From positions 923,317-987,316 of the forward strand of contig CP067345.1 in assembly GCA_020641055.1 (NCBI GenBank): a stretch of 64,000 nt of DNA. Reading direction: 5' to 3'. The DNA comes from Clostridioides sp. ES-S-0010-02 (GTDB lineage: Bacteria; Bacillota; Clostridia; Peptostreptococcales; Peptostreptococcaceae). Shown here in pieces: positions 47,694 to 56,791 of this stretch. A model generated the notes under the pieces. It saw nothing but the letters and a program-made list of their open reading frames with translations. It did not search any database and was not told where the DNA came from. The position numbers were made by a program, and so were the translations under genes. Within the stretch, counting starts at the first letter, position 1. Every line of letters starts with the position of its first letter.

Positions 47694-49739
47694 ATGAAAA
47701 AACATAATATTTTATTTGTATCAACTGATGACAAAATAAATATAGATATCTCAAAACAATTAGAAAATATATTTGGAGAATTTTGTAATATAGATAATTT
47801 AGTCTATATGGATAGCATAAATATTGAACTATTAAAGTATGAACTTATAGTGTGTTCAGATAATGAGATAAAAGAGCATATACACAATAATATCGATAAA
47901 AATATACCTATTGTAATAGTACATCGTACAATAAATATTGAAAATATAAACCAGATAATAAGTATAGAAAATGATTCTGAAGTTATGGTTATAGATGATT
48001 ATAAAGAGTCAGCAGATGAAACAGCCAAGATAATTAGAAAATTAGGATTAATTCATATTAATTTAATACCATATTATCCAGGATGTGATAAGTCTAAATG
48101 TGAGATTGGAATTATTACAGGAAGTAGAAATAGAGTACCACAGAACTTAAAGCAAATAATAGATATAGGTGCTAAAATAATAGATATAAATACAGTTATA
48201 GAAATCTTTACAAAACTTAATATATCTATAGATAAATTACATATTATCAAAGAAAAATATAATGAAGACACAGTAAGTGGATATAGATACTATACAACTA
48301 TGAATAAAACTATGAAGAGTTTTTTGGAGATTATCGATGAAGGGATTGCTTCTATTGATAAATTAGGGAAGTTTATATATTGCAATAAAGTATTTTCTAA
48401 TCTAGTTGGAGTAGACCAAAATCAGATTATATCTAATAATTTTATGGATTTATTTAGTGATAAAATTATCAAAAAAATATTTTTTCAAGAGGATGAAGTC
48501 AGTGATGAAGTAGTAAGCCTAAATAACAAAAAACTCATAATTAATAAAGTAAATGTGTATGAAAATAATGAGCGAATAAAAAGTATTATAAGCATTAAAG
48601 ATATAAGTGCAATTCAGATGCTTGAGGATAAGATTCAAAATAAATTTCATACAAAGGGATTTGTATCAAAGTACACATTTGAGAATGTTGTAGGTGAGAC
48701 TAAAATAATAAAAGAAAAAATTAATATCGCAAGAAAGATAGCATCTACAGATTTTTCTGTGTTGATACTTGGAGAAAATGGAACAGGAAAGGAAATATTT
48801 GCTCAGGCAATACATAATGAATCTCTAAGAAAAGACAAGCCATTTGTTGCAGTTAATCTATCTTCTTTGTCAGATACACTTATTGAAAGTGAGCTTTTTG
48901 GCTATGAAGAAGGAAGTTTCACAGGTGCGATAAAAGGCGGAAAAATAGGGATATTTGAAAGAGCGCATACAGGAACAATTTTTTTAGATGAGATAGGTGA
49001 TATATCTCTAGAGGTACAGCAAAGATTGTTGAGAGTCTTACAAGAAAAAGAAGTTATGAGAATGGGTGGAAGTAAAATTATACCAGTAGATGTTAGGATT
49101 ATAGCTGCTACAAATAAGGATTTAAAGAAAAAAATTAAAGAAGGTTCTTTTAGGGAAGATTTGTATTATAGGATTAATGTATTACATATAGAAATACCAA
49201 GGCTTAGAGAGCGTAAGGAAGATATACCTCTTATAAGTAAGTATTTTTTGGATGAAATAAATAGTAATAAATGTTTTACAGAAAAATCAATGCAAGTATT
49301 AAAATTGTATGAGTGGCCAGGTAATGTAAGGGAGCTTAAGAATTTGATTTATTATATTGACACTATAGTGGAGGAAGATAGAGTAGACTATGAGCATTTG
49401 CCGGAACAATTTAAATTTGAAAATAACAATACTTTAGTTAATGAAAACTTTGATTCAATTATATTGGATTTCAAACAATCAAATTTCTTTAATGAAAGTA
49501 TTTGTATATTGATGAGTATAGAAACTTGGAATAATAAAAATATATCATTAGGAAGAAATAAATTACAAGAAATCTTAAAAGAAAAAAGTATGACATTAAG
49601 TGTAGACCAAATTAGAAAAAGAATAGATAAATTAAAAAATCATGGATTGCTGTCATCTGGAGTAAAAAAACAAGGGAGTTTTATAACTGATGAAGGAAAG
49701 AATTTTATATCATATATAAAATTTAAGGGGGAAATATAG
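47694..49739 (+). CDS. Sigma-54-dependent activator with unusual winged-helix C-terminus
   Basis: A 681-residue enhancer-binding protein. The N-terminal part (about 1-205) is a sensory region with two alpha/beta segments that I cannot assign firmly. A PAS domain follows (about 212-300; LEIIDEGIASIDKLGKFIYCNKVFSNL). The AAA+ domain (about 325-560) has Walker A GENGTGKE, GSFTGA, and GTIFLDEIGD. The C-terminus does not show the usual Fis helix-turn-helix; instead MTLSVDQIRKRIDKLKNHGLL, then SGVKKQGSFITDEGKNFI looks like a winged helix. The downstream sigma-54 promoter at 49935 suggests it controls the peptidase operon. AGGAGGTGATGG precedes the start. Confidence 0.88.
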   Translation: MKKHNILFVSTDDKINIDISKQLENIFGEFCNIDNLVYMDSINIELLKYELIVCSDNEIKEHIHNNIDKNIPIVIVHRTINIENINQIISIENDSEVMVIDDYKESADETAKIIRKLGLIHINLIPYYPGCDKSKCEIGIITGSRNRVPQNLKQIIDIGAKIIDINTVIEIFTKLNISIDKLHIIKEKYNEDTVSGYRYYTTMNKTMKSFLEIIDEGIASIDKLGKFIYCNKVFSNLVGVDQNQIISNNFMDLFSDKIIKKIFFQEDEVSDEVVSLNNKKLIINKVNVYENNERIKSIISIKDISAIQMLEDKIQNKFHTKGFVSKYTFENVVGETKIIKEKINIARKIASTDFSVLILGENGTGKEIFAQAIHNESLRKDKPFVAVNLSSLSDTLIESELFGYEEGSFTGAIKGGKIGIFERAHTGTIFLDEIGDISLEVQQRLLRVLQEKEVMRMGGSKIIPVDVRIIAATNKDLKKKIKEGSFREDLYYRINVLHIEIPRLRERKEDIPLISKYFLDEINSNKCFTEKSMQVLKLYEWPGNVRELKNLIYYIDTIVEEDRVDYEHLPEQFKFENNNTLVNENFDSIILDFKQSNFFNESICILMSIETWNNKNISLGRNKLQEILKEKSMTLSVDQIRKRIDKLKNHGLLSSGVKKQGSFITDEGKNFISYIKFKGEI

Positions 49740-49774
49740 GGGTATATAAATGTAAAATCCCCTAAAAACTCCCT
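49726..49774 (+). promoter_or_regulatory. Nested G/C inverted repeats at the activator gene end
   Basis: AGGGGG, TAGGGG, CCCCTA and CTCCCT occur in nested order across the activator stop codon (TAGGGG at 49737-49742; CCCCTA at 49759-49764). No T-tract follows. The position, about 170 bases upstream of the sigma-54 promoter, fits an enhancer site for the activator just encoded; an inefficient terminator is the alternative. Confidence 0.45.
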
Positions 49775-49861
49775 ATAATAATCTTAAATAATTAAAATTA
49801 TTTTAAATATTGAGATAATTTTAAAAATATTAAATTAAAAATAAAAAATATTATTTCTAAT

Positions 49862-49901
49862 AAACAGTAGTAAATCATCACTTTACTACTGTTTTTATTT
49901 T
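49862..49901 (+). terminator. Terminator between the activator and the dipeptidase operon
   Basis: AAACAGTAGTAAA (49862-49874) and TTTACTACTGTTT (49882-49894) form a perfect 13-bp stem; TTATTTTT follows. Confidence 0.93.
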
Positions 49902-49934
49902 TGAAAGATTTAGTATGCAATTAAAATTTATATT

Positions 49935-49951
49935 TTGGCATATCAATTGCT
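49935..49951 (+). promoter_or_regulatory. Sigma-54 (-24/-12) promoter of the dipeptidase operon
   Basis: TTGGCATATCAATTGCT at 49935-49951 matches the sigma-54 consensus and is almost the same as the one at 39381-39397. It lies 45 bases before the dipeptidase start and right after a terminator, so it is the operon's own promoter. Confidence 0.88.
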
Positions 49952-49996
49952 ACATAGTGAAAATATAAAAAACTGTAGAATTTGGAGGATATTGTT

Positions 49997-51196
49997 ATGA
50001 AGTCAGCTTATAAAGGCTATGAAGCTTATAGTTATTTAGAAAAGGGAAAAGATATCTCATCTATTGAGATGTGTAAAGGAGATAAGAGAGTAAAAGAATA
50101 CCTTATCGAGTTAGATGATATTCAAGAAGCTAAGGTTAAAAATATAGTGGATGACAAAATATTTATATCACTACATGAACATCCAGTTTTATTTCCAGAA
50201 CACTTAGAAAGAGATATATTTGAATACAATAGAGAGGGTAAACAAAGATGTGCTTATGAAGCATTATCAAGAGGATATTACGATGCTATATTTGATAATT
50301 TAATGGATGGTGTATGTACAATAACATCAAGCTCAGGATGGAAGTGGGATGATATATTAATAGATTTAGGTATGAGATTATGTGACTTAGCACACCAAGA
50401 TTTTGTTATAAAGTGTGAAAAAGTAGAAGATATATACAGAGCAAAAAAAGAAGGAAAAGTGGCCTTGATACCTACTTTAGAAGGAGCTGCACCAATAGAA
50501 AATGAACTTGATAGAATAGATATTTTGTATGGATTTGGCATAAGGTTAATGGGTATAACATATAGTGAATCTAATGCATTGGGTTCAGGATTGAAAGAAG
50601 AAAAAGATGGTGGACTTACGAATTTTGGTAGAAAAGCTGTTGAAAGAATGAATAAGATTGGAATGGCAATAGATTGCTCTCATGTTGGAGTTCAAACGAC
50701 ACTTGATGTTATAGAACACAGTAAGGACCCAATAATATTGAGTCATGTTGGGGCAAGAAGTCTGTGGAACACAAAGAGATTAACGCCAGATGAAGTACTA
50801 ATAGCATGTGCGAAAAAGGGTGGGGTTATAGGTGTAGAAGCAGCACCACATACTACAATAACTGAAAAAAACAAAGAACATTCAATAGAGTCATTTATGG
50901 AACATTTTGAGTATATTAAAAATCTAGTAGGGATAGACCATGTGGCTTTTGGACCAGATACAGTATACGGTGACCATGTTAAATTACATTCAGTGTTAGC
51001 TGCTAAATTTGATATTAAAAAAATAACTGGGACAAAGGAGCATCCTAAAGTAGAGTATGTAAAAGGTCTTGAAAATCCAACTGAAACTTCAAAAAATATT
51101 GTCAGATATTTAGTAAAACATGGATATAGTGATGAGGAAATAGAAAAGGTGTTGGGTGGAAACATACTTAGAGTATTGAATAAGGTTTGGAAATAA
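49997..51196 (+). CDS. Membrane dipeptidase-family (M19) hydrolase
   Basis: A 399-residue zinc peptidase of the renal-dipeptidase family, which often accepts dipeptides with a C-terminal D-residue. Seen: the metal site in ISLHEHPVLF (replacing the usual HxD), AIDCSHVGVQTTLDVIEHSKDPIILSH type His ligands (quoted in part: CSHVG and ILSHVGA), and DHVAFGPDTVYGDH near the C-terminus. No signal peptide is present, so it is cytoplasmic. An in-frame TTG at 49982 overlaps GGAGG; ATG 49997 is 8 bases after it. It is the first gene of the sigma-54 operon. Confidence 0.86.
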   Translation: MKSAYKGYEAYSYLEKGKDISSIEMCKGDKRVKEYLIELDDIQEAKVKNIVDDKIFISLHEHPVLFPEHLERDIFEYNREGKQRCAYEALSRGYYDAIFDNLMDGVCTITSSSGWKWDDILIDLGMRLCDLAHQDFVIKCEKVEDIYRAKKEGKVALIPTLEGAAPIENELDRIDILYGFGIRLMGITYSESNALGSGLKEEKDGGLTNFGRKAVERMNKIGMAIDCSHVGVQTTLDVIEHSKDPIILSHVGARSLWNTKRLTPDEVLIACAKKGGVIGVEAAPHTTITEKNKEHSIESFMEHFEYIKNLVGIDHVAFGPDTVYGDHVKLHSVLAAKFDIKKITGTKEHPKVEYVKGLENPTETSKNIVRYLVKHGYSDEEIEKVLGGNILRVLNKVWK

Positions 51197-51246
51197 GGCT
51201 TAAATGTTTTAATAAAATTTGAGGATTTATAGGGAGGTTTTTTGCA

Positions 51247-51942
51247 ATGGATTATTTAAAATTAGCCAATCATCCACTTTTGTGGATAGCAAGTACAGTA
51301 GCTGTATCAATAGTAGTAGTACAATCTCTTGTATTTGCTATAAAATCTTGTAAAGTTGGGAAGACGATGGGAATAACTGATAAGCAAATAAAATCAGCTA
51401 TTAAGAGTAGTGCTATTTCAGCTATAGGCCCATCAATGACTATATTTGCTGGGATGGTTTCACTTATAGTAACTATGGGTGGACCTATAGCATGGATGAG
51501 ATTATCATTTATAGGTTCTGTAATTTTTGAATCTATGTCAGCTGGGTTTGGAACAGATGCTTTAGGGATAACTTTAGGTTCTCCTGAGATGACAAAAGTA
51601 GCATTTACAAATGCAGTTTGGACTATGATATTAGGTTCTTTAGGGTGGATAATATTTACATTATTGTTTGGGCATAAGTTAGATAAAATAACGAATGTTA
51701 TTTCTAGTGGTAAGAAATCATTTATACCAATAATATCTGTAGGAGCAATGTTAGGTTCATTTGCATACCTAAATGCTGATAGAGTGTTGCGTTTTGACAA
51801 TGGAACAATTGCATGTATAAGTGGAATGATAATAATGGTAATACTTTGTATGATTGAAAAAAAGAAAAATATAAAATGGCTGAGAGAGTGGGGTCTTACA
51901 ATATCAATGTTTAGTGGGATGATAATAGGTTCAATAATATAA
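51247..51942 (+). CDS. DUF5058-like multi-pass membrane protein
   Basis: A 231-residue membrane protein with about six transmembrane segments, matching what I recall of the DUF5058 family. Conserved-looking polar patches sit in the membrane: IGPSMTIFAGMVSLIVTMGGP and the loop FESMSAGFGTDALG. No ATPase or periplasmic binding domain is present. Its neighbour is a second membrane protein of nearly equal length (225 residues), so the two may be the halves of a heterodimeric transporter for the peptides or acyl-amino acids handled by the flanking hydrolases. The substrate is unknown. Confidence 0.8.
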   Translation: MDYLKLANHPLLWIASTVAVSIVVVQSLVFAIKSCKVGKTMGITDKQIKSAIKSSAISAIGPSMTIFAGMVSLIVTMGGPIAWMRLSFIGSVIFESMSAGFGTDALGITLGSPEMTKVAFTNAVWTMILGSLGWIIFTLLFGHKLDKITNVISSGKKSFIPIISVGAMLGSFAYLNADRVLRFDNGTIACISGMIIMVILCMIEKKKNIKWLREWGLTISMFSGMIIGSII

Positions 51943-51954
51943 GGGGGGAGTTTT

Positions 51955-52632
51955 ATGAGTAAAGTAAAATCTATATACAATGAAGAGTACTTACCTTTTA
52001 TGATAAGGTATGGTAGATTGACATTATCTTTAGGTATTATAGCAGCATTAGTTCCTGGAATAATTTTAAGTTTTGGATTTGGTCTTATGCCTCCAATATC
52101 AGCATTATTAGCAAGTACAATGGCAATAGTTAGTATGAGCGCACCAAACTACATAATAGAGCCAGTTTCTTATTCACCAATTTTAGGGATACCAGGAACT
52201 TATATGAGTTTTCTTTCTGGAAATATATCTAATATGAGACTGCCATGTTCAATAGCAGCTCAAAAAGCAGCAGAAGTTGAATCTGGAACAGAAGAAGGTT
52301 CAATAATATCTACTATAGGAATAGCTGTATCTATTCTAGTAAATATAAGTATTTTGACTTTTGGAGTAATTTTAGGAGGAAGTGTGTTGTCTAAAATACC
52401 ACCTGAAGTAGTAGAAAAATTGAATTTAATCTTACCAGCTCTATTTGGGTCAGTGTTTGGACAAGTTTTTTTACAAGATAAAAAACTAGGATTAGTAGCA
52501 ATTGTAATAGCTGTATTGACTATTATATTATCAAAGCAAGGTATAATACCACAATCTTTAGTAGTTCTTATATGTGTATTTGGTACTATATTGATTGCAA
52601 GAGTTATGCATAAAGATAAACTTAGAGACTAG
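51955..52632 (+). CDS. Uncharacterised membrane protein, probable partner of the DUF5058-like protein
   Basis: A 225-residue protein with about six transmembrane segments. I do not recognise the family. Notable segments are SAPNYIIEPVSYSPILGIPGT and SGNISNMRLPCSIAAQKAAEVE in the middle, which look like a conserved substrate or interaction loop. It begins 12 bases after its neighbour, with a strong GGGGGGAG. The last codons and stop are followed by a near-exact 26-base tandem copy. Confidence 0.75.
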   Translation: MSKVKSIYNEEYLPFMIRYGRLTLSLGIIAALVPGIILSFGFGLMPPISALLASTMAIVSMSAPNYIIEPVSYSPILGIPGTYMSFLSGNISNMRLPCSIAAQKAAEVESGTEEGSIISTIGIAVSILVNISILTFGVILGGSVLSKIPPEVVEKLNLILPALFGSVFGQVFLQDKKLGLVAIVIAVLTIILSKQGIIPQSLVVLICVFGTILIARVMHKDKLRD

Positions 52633-52663
52633 TAAAAAAGGATAAACTTAGAGGCTAGTAAAA
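52615..52663 (+). repeat. 26-base tandem duplication across a stop codon
   Basis: GATAAACTTAGAGACTAGTA at 52615 is repeated with one change (GAGGCTAG) at 52641, period 26. The first copy holds the last codons and stop of the membrane protein gene; the second lies in the intergenic gap. It looks like a slippage duplication. Confidence 0.8.
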
Positions 52664-52744
52664 TTAAAGAAGTAAAAAGTTTAAAATATAAAGAATTATA
52701 GTAAAGGCTACTGCAATAAAATTATATTTTAAGAGGTGAATAAT

Positions 52745-54346
52745 GTGGCATATGATTTAGTTTTAAAAAATGGATTTATAGTAGATGGTACTGGAGAAAA
52801 TGGTTTTTATGGAGATATAGCTATAAAAAATAATTTAATAGTAAGAATAGATTCTGAGATAAATGATGATACAAATAAAATGATAGATTGTCATAAAAAA
52901 GTTGTAACACCTGGATTTATTGACCCTCATGTTCATGAAGAAATAGTAGCAATACTAGATGGTAAATTTGAAAAATTCCTAAAACAAGGTGTTACAACAA
53001 CTATAAATGGTAATTGTGGTCACTCTATAACACCATATTCTTCTGAAAATATATATGAATATATGTATAAAAATGGTCTATTACTTGAAGAAGAAAAAAA
53101 GTATCTTATAGATAAAAATAAGCATTGGGATAGTTTTATAGAATATTGTGACCTTATATCTAAGAGTGGAATAGCTATTAATATGGGATTTTTATTGGGT
53201 CATGGGACTATAAGATGGAGTGTTATGGGAGGGTCTAAAGATAGACCTCCTACAAAAAAAGAAAAAAATGAAATTACAGATATAATAAATGATGGCATGA
53301 AAAGTGGTGCTTTTGGAATATCTACTGGATTGGCATATATACCAAGTAAGTATGCTGATATTGATGAACTTGTTGATATTGCAAAGTTAATTAAGGAACA
53401 TGATGGTATATATACATCCCATATTAGAGATTACATAGGAAGATATAATGCAGTAAAAGAAACTATAGAGGTAGGTCAAAAAAGTGGTGCTAGAGTCCAA
53501 GTATCACATTTAAGTCCAGTTGAAATAGAAGCCTTTGATGAGATATTAAAAGCTAGATACAATGGTGTTGATATAATGGTTGATACAGTACCAAGAAGTT
53601 CTGGACATTGTATGAAGAAAAAAAGAGTACTTCAATTTATTATGGCAATATCATCTAGTTTGTTTGAATTAGGTATGGATGGAGTTATGGATGCTCTTAG
53701 TAATGAAGAAGGAAGAGCTTTGATATTAAAAGAGGCATTTATACTTGGAGATAGAGGAAGTATAATACTTCTAAATACCAATGATATTGATATGGAAAAG
53801 AAATCAATACGTGAAATAGCTATGCAAAAAGGTATAGATGAAAATAAGCTATTACTAGATTTACTTTTATATGGAGATGAAGAACTTATATTTTGCCTAG
53901 GAGGAATGTACAGGGGAGATTTCCCTGATAAATTACATGATAAAAAGATAATAAATAATCCATTTGTTATGGTTGGTTCAGATTGTTTGTTTAGTGTAGG
54001 TGGAGATATGTCATGGTTTGAGCTTCAAAGAAGAGGGGCATTTCCAATTTTCTTTGATATGTATAAAAAATCAGGTGTAAGATTGGAAGAAGTAGTAAGA
54101 AGGGTAACTTCATTACCAGCTAACCAGTTTAAAATAAAGGATAGAGGTATACTTAAAGAGGGTAAAATAGCTGATATAGCGGTTATTGATATGGAAAACT
54201 ACGGCTATCCTAGGTCTGAAGAGATTGACTTCTCAAATCCACAGTTATTAGCCAAAGGTGTTGAATATGTAATTGTAAATGGAAAAATTGCATTAGAAGA
54301 AGGTAAAGTTACTAAAAATCCATGTGGTGAAGTATTAAAAAGATAG
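52745..54346 (+). CDS. N-acyl-D-amino-acid deacylase (D-aminoacylase family)
   Basis: A 533-residue amidohydrolase. Metal and active-site features: GFIDPHVHEE (HxH), the Cys ligand in TTINGNCGHS, SHIRDY, VQVSHLSP, and the catalytic Asp in VGSDCLFSVGG; the beta-sandwich composite domain returns near the C-terminus (ILKEGKIADIAVID). The reaction is removal of an acyl group from N-acyl-D-amino acids. GTG 52736 overlaps AAGAGGTG; GTG 52745 is 6 bases after it and gives MAYDLVLKNG. With the M19 peptidase it suggests salvage of D-amino-acid-containing compounds such as cell-wall peptides. Confidence 0.88.
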   Translation: MAYDLVLKNGFIVDGTGENGFYGDIAIKNNLIVRIDSEINDDTNKMIDCHKKVVTPGFIDPHVHEEIVAILDGKFEKFLKQGVTTTINGNCGHSITPYSSENIYEYMYKNGLLLEEEKKYLIDKNKHWDSFIEYCDLISKSGIAINMGFLLGHGTIRWSVMGGSKDRPPTKKEKNEITDIINDGMKSGAFGISTGLAYIPSKYADIDELVDIAKLIKEHDGIYTSHIRDYIGRYNAVKETIEVGQKSGARVQVSHLSPVEIEAFDEILKARYNGVDIMVDTVPRSSGHCMKKKRVLQFIMAISSSLFELGMDGVMDALSNEEGRALILKEAFILGDRGSIILLNTNDIDMEKKSIREIAMQKGIDENKLLLDLLLYGDEELIFCLGGMYRGDFPDKLHDKKIINNPFVMVGSDCLFSVGGDMSWFELQRRGAFPIFFDMYKKSGVRLEEVVRRVTSLPANQFKIKDRGILKEGKIADIAVIDMENYGYPRSEEIDFSNPQLLAKGVEYVIVNGKIALEEGKVTKNPCGEVLKR

Positions 54347-54410
54347 ATTATTAAAAAGATAAAGTATTAAAAAATAATAGAAATTTAGAAATTAAATAAA
54401 TAGCTAGTAA

Positions 54411-54463
54411 GAAAAAACGAAGTTTGAATATTATTTAAATAAAAATCACTCTTCGTTTTTTCT
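54411..54463 (+). terminator. Terminator of the dipeptidase/deacylase operon
   Basis: GAAAAAACGAAG (54411-54422) and CTTCGTTTTTTC (54451-54462) are perfect 12-base arms around a 28-base loop. The T-run lies within the second arm. Both flanks allow bidirectional use. Confidence 0.8.
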
Positions 54464-55072
54464 CGTAATAGTAATAGATATTAATTTATAGCAATAATAA
54501 AAAGCATGAGTAATAATAAATATACAAAAAATAATTTACTTTTATAATAAAAAATTAAGATTTTTATTTATTGAAATATGTAGAAAAATTGGGAAAATAA
54601 ATGGTTATAATTTTGAAAAATAAATTTTTTGTAAGTATGTAAAGATAAACTTTTTATAAAAAAATGTTAAAAAAATATCTAATAGAAGAGAATTTAAATA
54701 TCAGAGAATGAGAAAATAATAAAAAATAATTATTTTTTTTATATATATTAAAATAATATTGTATTATAAAATATATATACTATGTCTGATTTAATTAAAT
54801 AAACAATAAAATATTTATATTTATCCAATAATTAAAATTTTTATGATTATTATATATATCTTTATTTATTATATTTACTGAAATAGTGTTATATGGCTAA
54901 AATAAGAAGTTGTATATATTTTATAGAAATAAATATTAAACTGAACTTCGATAATAAAATAACAAAAATTTGAAAATTAAAGTATTTTAATACTGATTTT
55001 ATTCTACAAATTGATTATTATTTTTACTTTAATAATTCTAAATAAAACTAAAATTAAATTGTCAGAATAATC
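54464..55072. other. 600-base AT-rich gene-free stretch
   Basis: No open frame with a ribosome-binding site, tRNA or convincing hairpin was seen. Base composition is even more AT-rich than the rest. It separates the sigma-54 peptidase operon from the heterocycle-type operon and could mark an insertion boundary. Confidence 0.4.
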
Positions 55073-55101
55073 TTGACAGTATAAAATCGTGACTGTATAA
55101 T
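55073..55101 (+). promoter_or_regulatory. Consensus sigma-A promoter of the permease/molybdenum-enzyme operon
   Basis: TTGACA (55073-55078), exactly 17 bases, TATAAT (55096-55101): both boxes are perfect. Such a strong promoter implies control after initiation, in line with the long leader that follows. Confidence 0.9.
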
Positions 55102-55107
55102 ACAATT

Positions 55108-55354
55108 AAAAATCGGATTAATTACCTAGCTTACAAAAAATAAAAATGATGCTAAAAGCAAACGTTTTATTTTTTTAGTAACTAATCCTCCGCCACTCCT
55201 TAAATTAGAGCTTTTCTAATTTCAAAATGTATTACTAAAACTTCATAATGTAACTGTGCAATATTTATTAGGCTCTAACTTTTAAGGTTACTAATAATTT
55301 ATTACATAGCTCCATACATTTGGCGGCAATGGCGGGAGCGATAAGGGGTAAGAT
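55108..55354 (+). ncRNA. Structured 247-nt mRNA leader, candidate riboswitch of unknown class
   Basis: Several stems are visible. AAATTAGA and TCTAATTT (about 55201-55222) make a perfect local hairpin. TTAGTAAC (55176-55183) can pair with GTTACTAA about 105 bases later. TTAGAGC (about 55204) can instead pair with GCTCTAA (about 55272), so alternative folds exist. CCGCCA (55188-55193) matches TGGCGG, which occurs twice near the 3' end (about 55321 and 55330), and CTCCTT (55195-55200) matches the AAGGGG ribosome-binding site. This suggests a switch that hides or frees the start site. I do not see the conserved core of the purine, TPP, SAM or Moco riboswitches. The folding is inferred by eye only. 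Confidence 0.5.
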
Positions 55355-56680
55355 ATGGAAAATTACAAGTATGGATTTAATGACAAGCCAAAGCTTCTAA
55401 CAGCAATACCGCTTAGTATGCAACATGTTTTTTCTGCTTTTGCAGGTACTATGTCAGGTGCTATTTTAGTAGCTGTGGGCATGGGTCTCTCACTAAGTGA
55501 GACTGCATTTTTGATTCAATGTTCGATGTTGATTGCAGGAGTGAGCACCATACTGCAATCTATGGGAATTGGACCAATAGGGTCACGGTTGCCAATTGTT
55601 ACTGGTGGAAGTTTCACCTTTGTAGCACCATTAATTGCCTTAAGTACAAATAATGATGTTGGTATTGCTGGAGCTTTTGGAGCAGTACTTGTAGGAAGTC
55701 TAGTTTTAACTTTAGTAGGACCTCTTGCAGTAAAATATTTACATAAATATTTTACACCTACTGTTACAGGAAGTGTTGTTTTGGCAGTAGGGTTATCACT
55801 TATGAGTTCTTCATTTGACTACGCAGTATCTTTTGATGCTCATGGACCTAATGTAGTTGCTAATTTTTCTTTAGCTATATTCACATTATTATTAACACTT
55901 ATTTTAAATCAATTTGGAAAAGGTTTTCTAAAAGTAGCATCCATAATAATTTCAATAGTAATAGGGTATGTAGTAGCAATAATATTTGGTATGGTTGACT
56001 TTTCTAGTATGGCACAAGCAAATTGGTTTGCAATGCCAAAACCTATATACTGGGGATTGGAGTTCAACTTGGGCGCTATTATAACCATATGTACAATTCA
56101 TATTGTTACAGTTATGGAAATAATAGGAGATACGACAGGTGTTGTCAGTTCTGTTGAAAACCGTCTACCTACACAAAAAGAATTGATGAGAGCTGTGAGA
56201 GCAGATGGAGTTGGAAGTTGTTTTGCAGCCTTGTTTAATGGGCTTCCAGTTATATCAGGTAGTCCAAACATAGGAATAATTTGTATGACAGGAGTTGCAA
56301 GTAGGTACATAGTAGCACTTGGAGGAGTAATGTTAGGCGTATTAGCATTTTTCCCAAAGTTTGCCCAGATATTAGCTTTAACACCAGACCCAGTTATTGG
56401 AGGAACATTAGTTATGATGTTTGGAACAATTGCATCATCAGGTATTAAGGTTATTGGAATGGGAAAGATGACAAATCGTAATATAACAATTTTAGCAGTC
56501 TCATTGGGCATTGGTATGGGTGGTTATTTTAATCAAGCTGCATTAGCATTTTTACCAAGCATTGTAGTCACTTTAATGACTGGTATATCTGGAACAGCTT
56601 TATTATCTTTAATACTAAATATTGTATTGCCTAAGGAAAAAGAAGATGTAGTGGAAAGTAAAGTAAGTTGTAAAGCTTAG
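55355..56680 (+). CDS. NCS2-family nucleobase (xanthine/uracil-type) permease
   Basis: A 441-residue membrane protein of the nucleobase-ascorbate/NCS2 family with fourteen short membrane segments. Motifs: QHVFSAFAGTMSGAILVAVG in helix 1, GSRLPIVTGGSFTFVAPL in helix 3, the substrate-site segment GDTTGVVSSVENR (about residues 260-272), and GLPVISGSPNIGI in helix 10. Family members import purines or pyrimidines with protons; relatives that take other fused-ring heterocycles are possible. It is the first gene after the structured leader. The following intergenic region carries three terminator-like repeats, so most transcripts may end after this gene. Confidence 0.9.
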   Translation: MENYKYGFNDKPKLLTAIPLSMQHVFSAFAGTMSGAILVAVGMGLSLSETAFLIQCSMLIAGVSTILQSMGIGPIGSRLPIVTGGSFTFVAPLIALSTNNDVGIAGAFGAVLVGSLVLTLVGPLAVKYLHKYFTPTVTGSVVLAVGLSLMSSSFDYAVSFDAHGPNVVANFSLAIFTLLLTLILNQFGKGFLKVASIIISIVIGYVVAIIFGMVDFSSMAQANWFAMPKPIYWGLEFNLGAIITICTIHIVTVMEIIGDTTGVVSSVENRLPTQKELMRAVRADGVGSCFAALFNGLPVISGSPNIGIICMTGVASRYIVALGGVMLGVLAFFPKFAQILALTPDPVIGGTLVMMFGTIASSGIKVIGMGKMTNRNITILAVSLGIGMGGYFNQAALAFLPSIVVTLMTGISGTALLSLILNIVLPKEKEDVVESKVSCKA

Positions 56681-56691
56681 AGAATGTAATT

Positions 56692-56737
56692 CTAAAGGAT
56701 ATCCAAGAAGGAGCGCCTTGCTTCTATTTTTTTTACC
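56692..56737 (+). ncRNA. Tandem riboregulator element, copy 1 of 3
   Basis: Starts 12 bases after the permease stop. Order: AAAGG, the palindrome GGATATCC (56697-56704), AGAAG, conserved GAGCGCCTTG, CTTCT, then eight T. AGAAG and CTTCT close a hairpin whose conserved loop is GAGCGCCTTG. It resembles an intrinsic terminator with an unusually conserved loop and upstream palindrome. Confidence 0.7.
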
Positions 56738-56791
56738 AAAAATAGAATTGAACTTTGAAGGAAACCTAATAGCTTGCATTTGAGCAGAATA

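Noticed and set aside
51270-51980. Minus-strand open frame of about 236 codons opposite the DUF5058-like gene
   Set aside because: It mirrors a membrane protein gene with a clear start and ribosome-binding site; no signal supports expression of the opposite strand.
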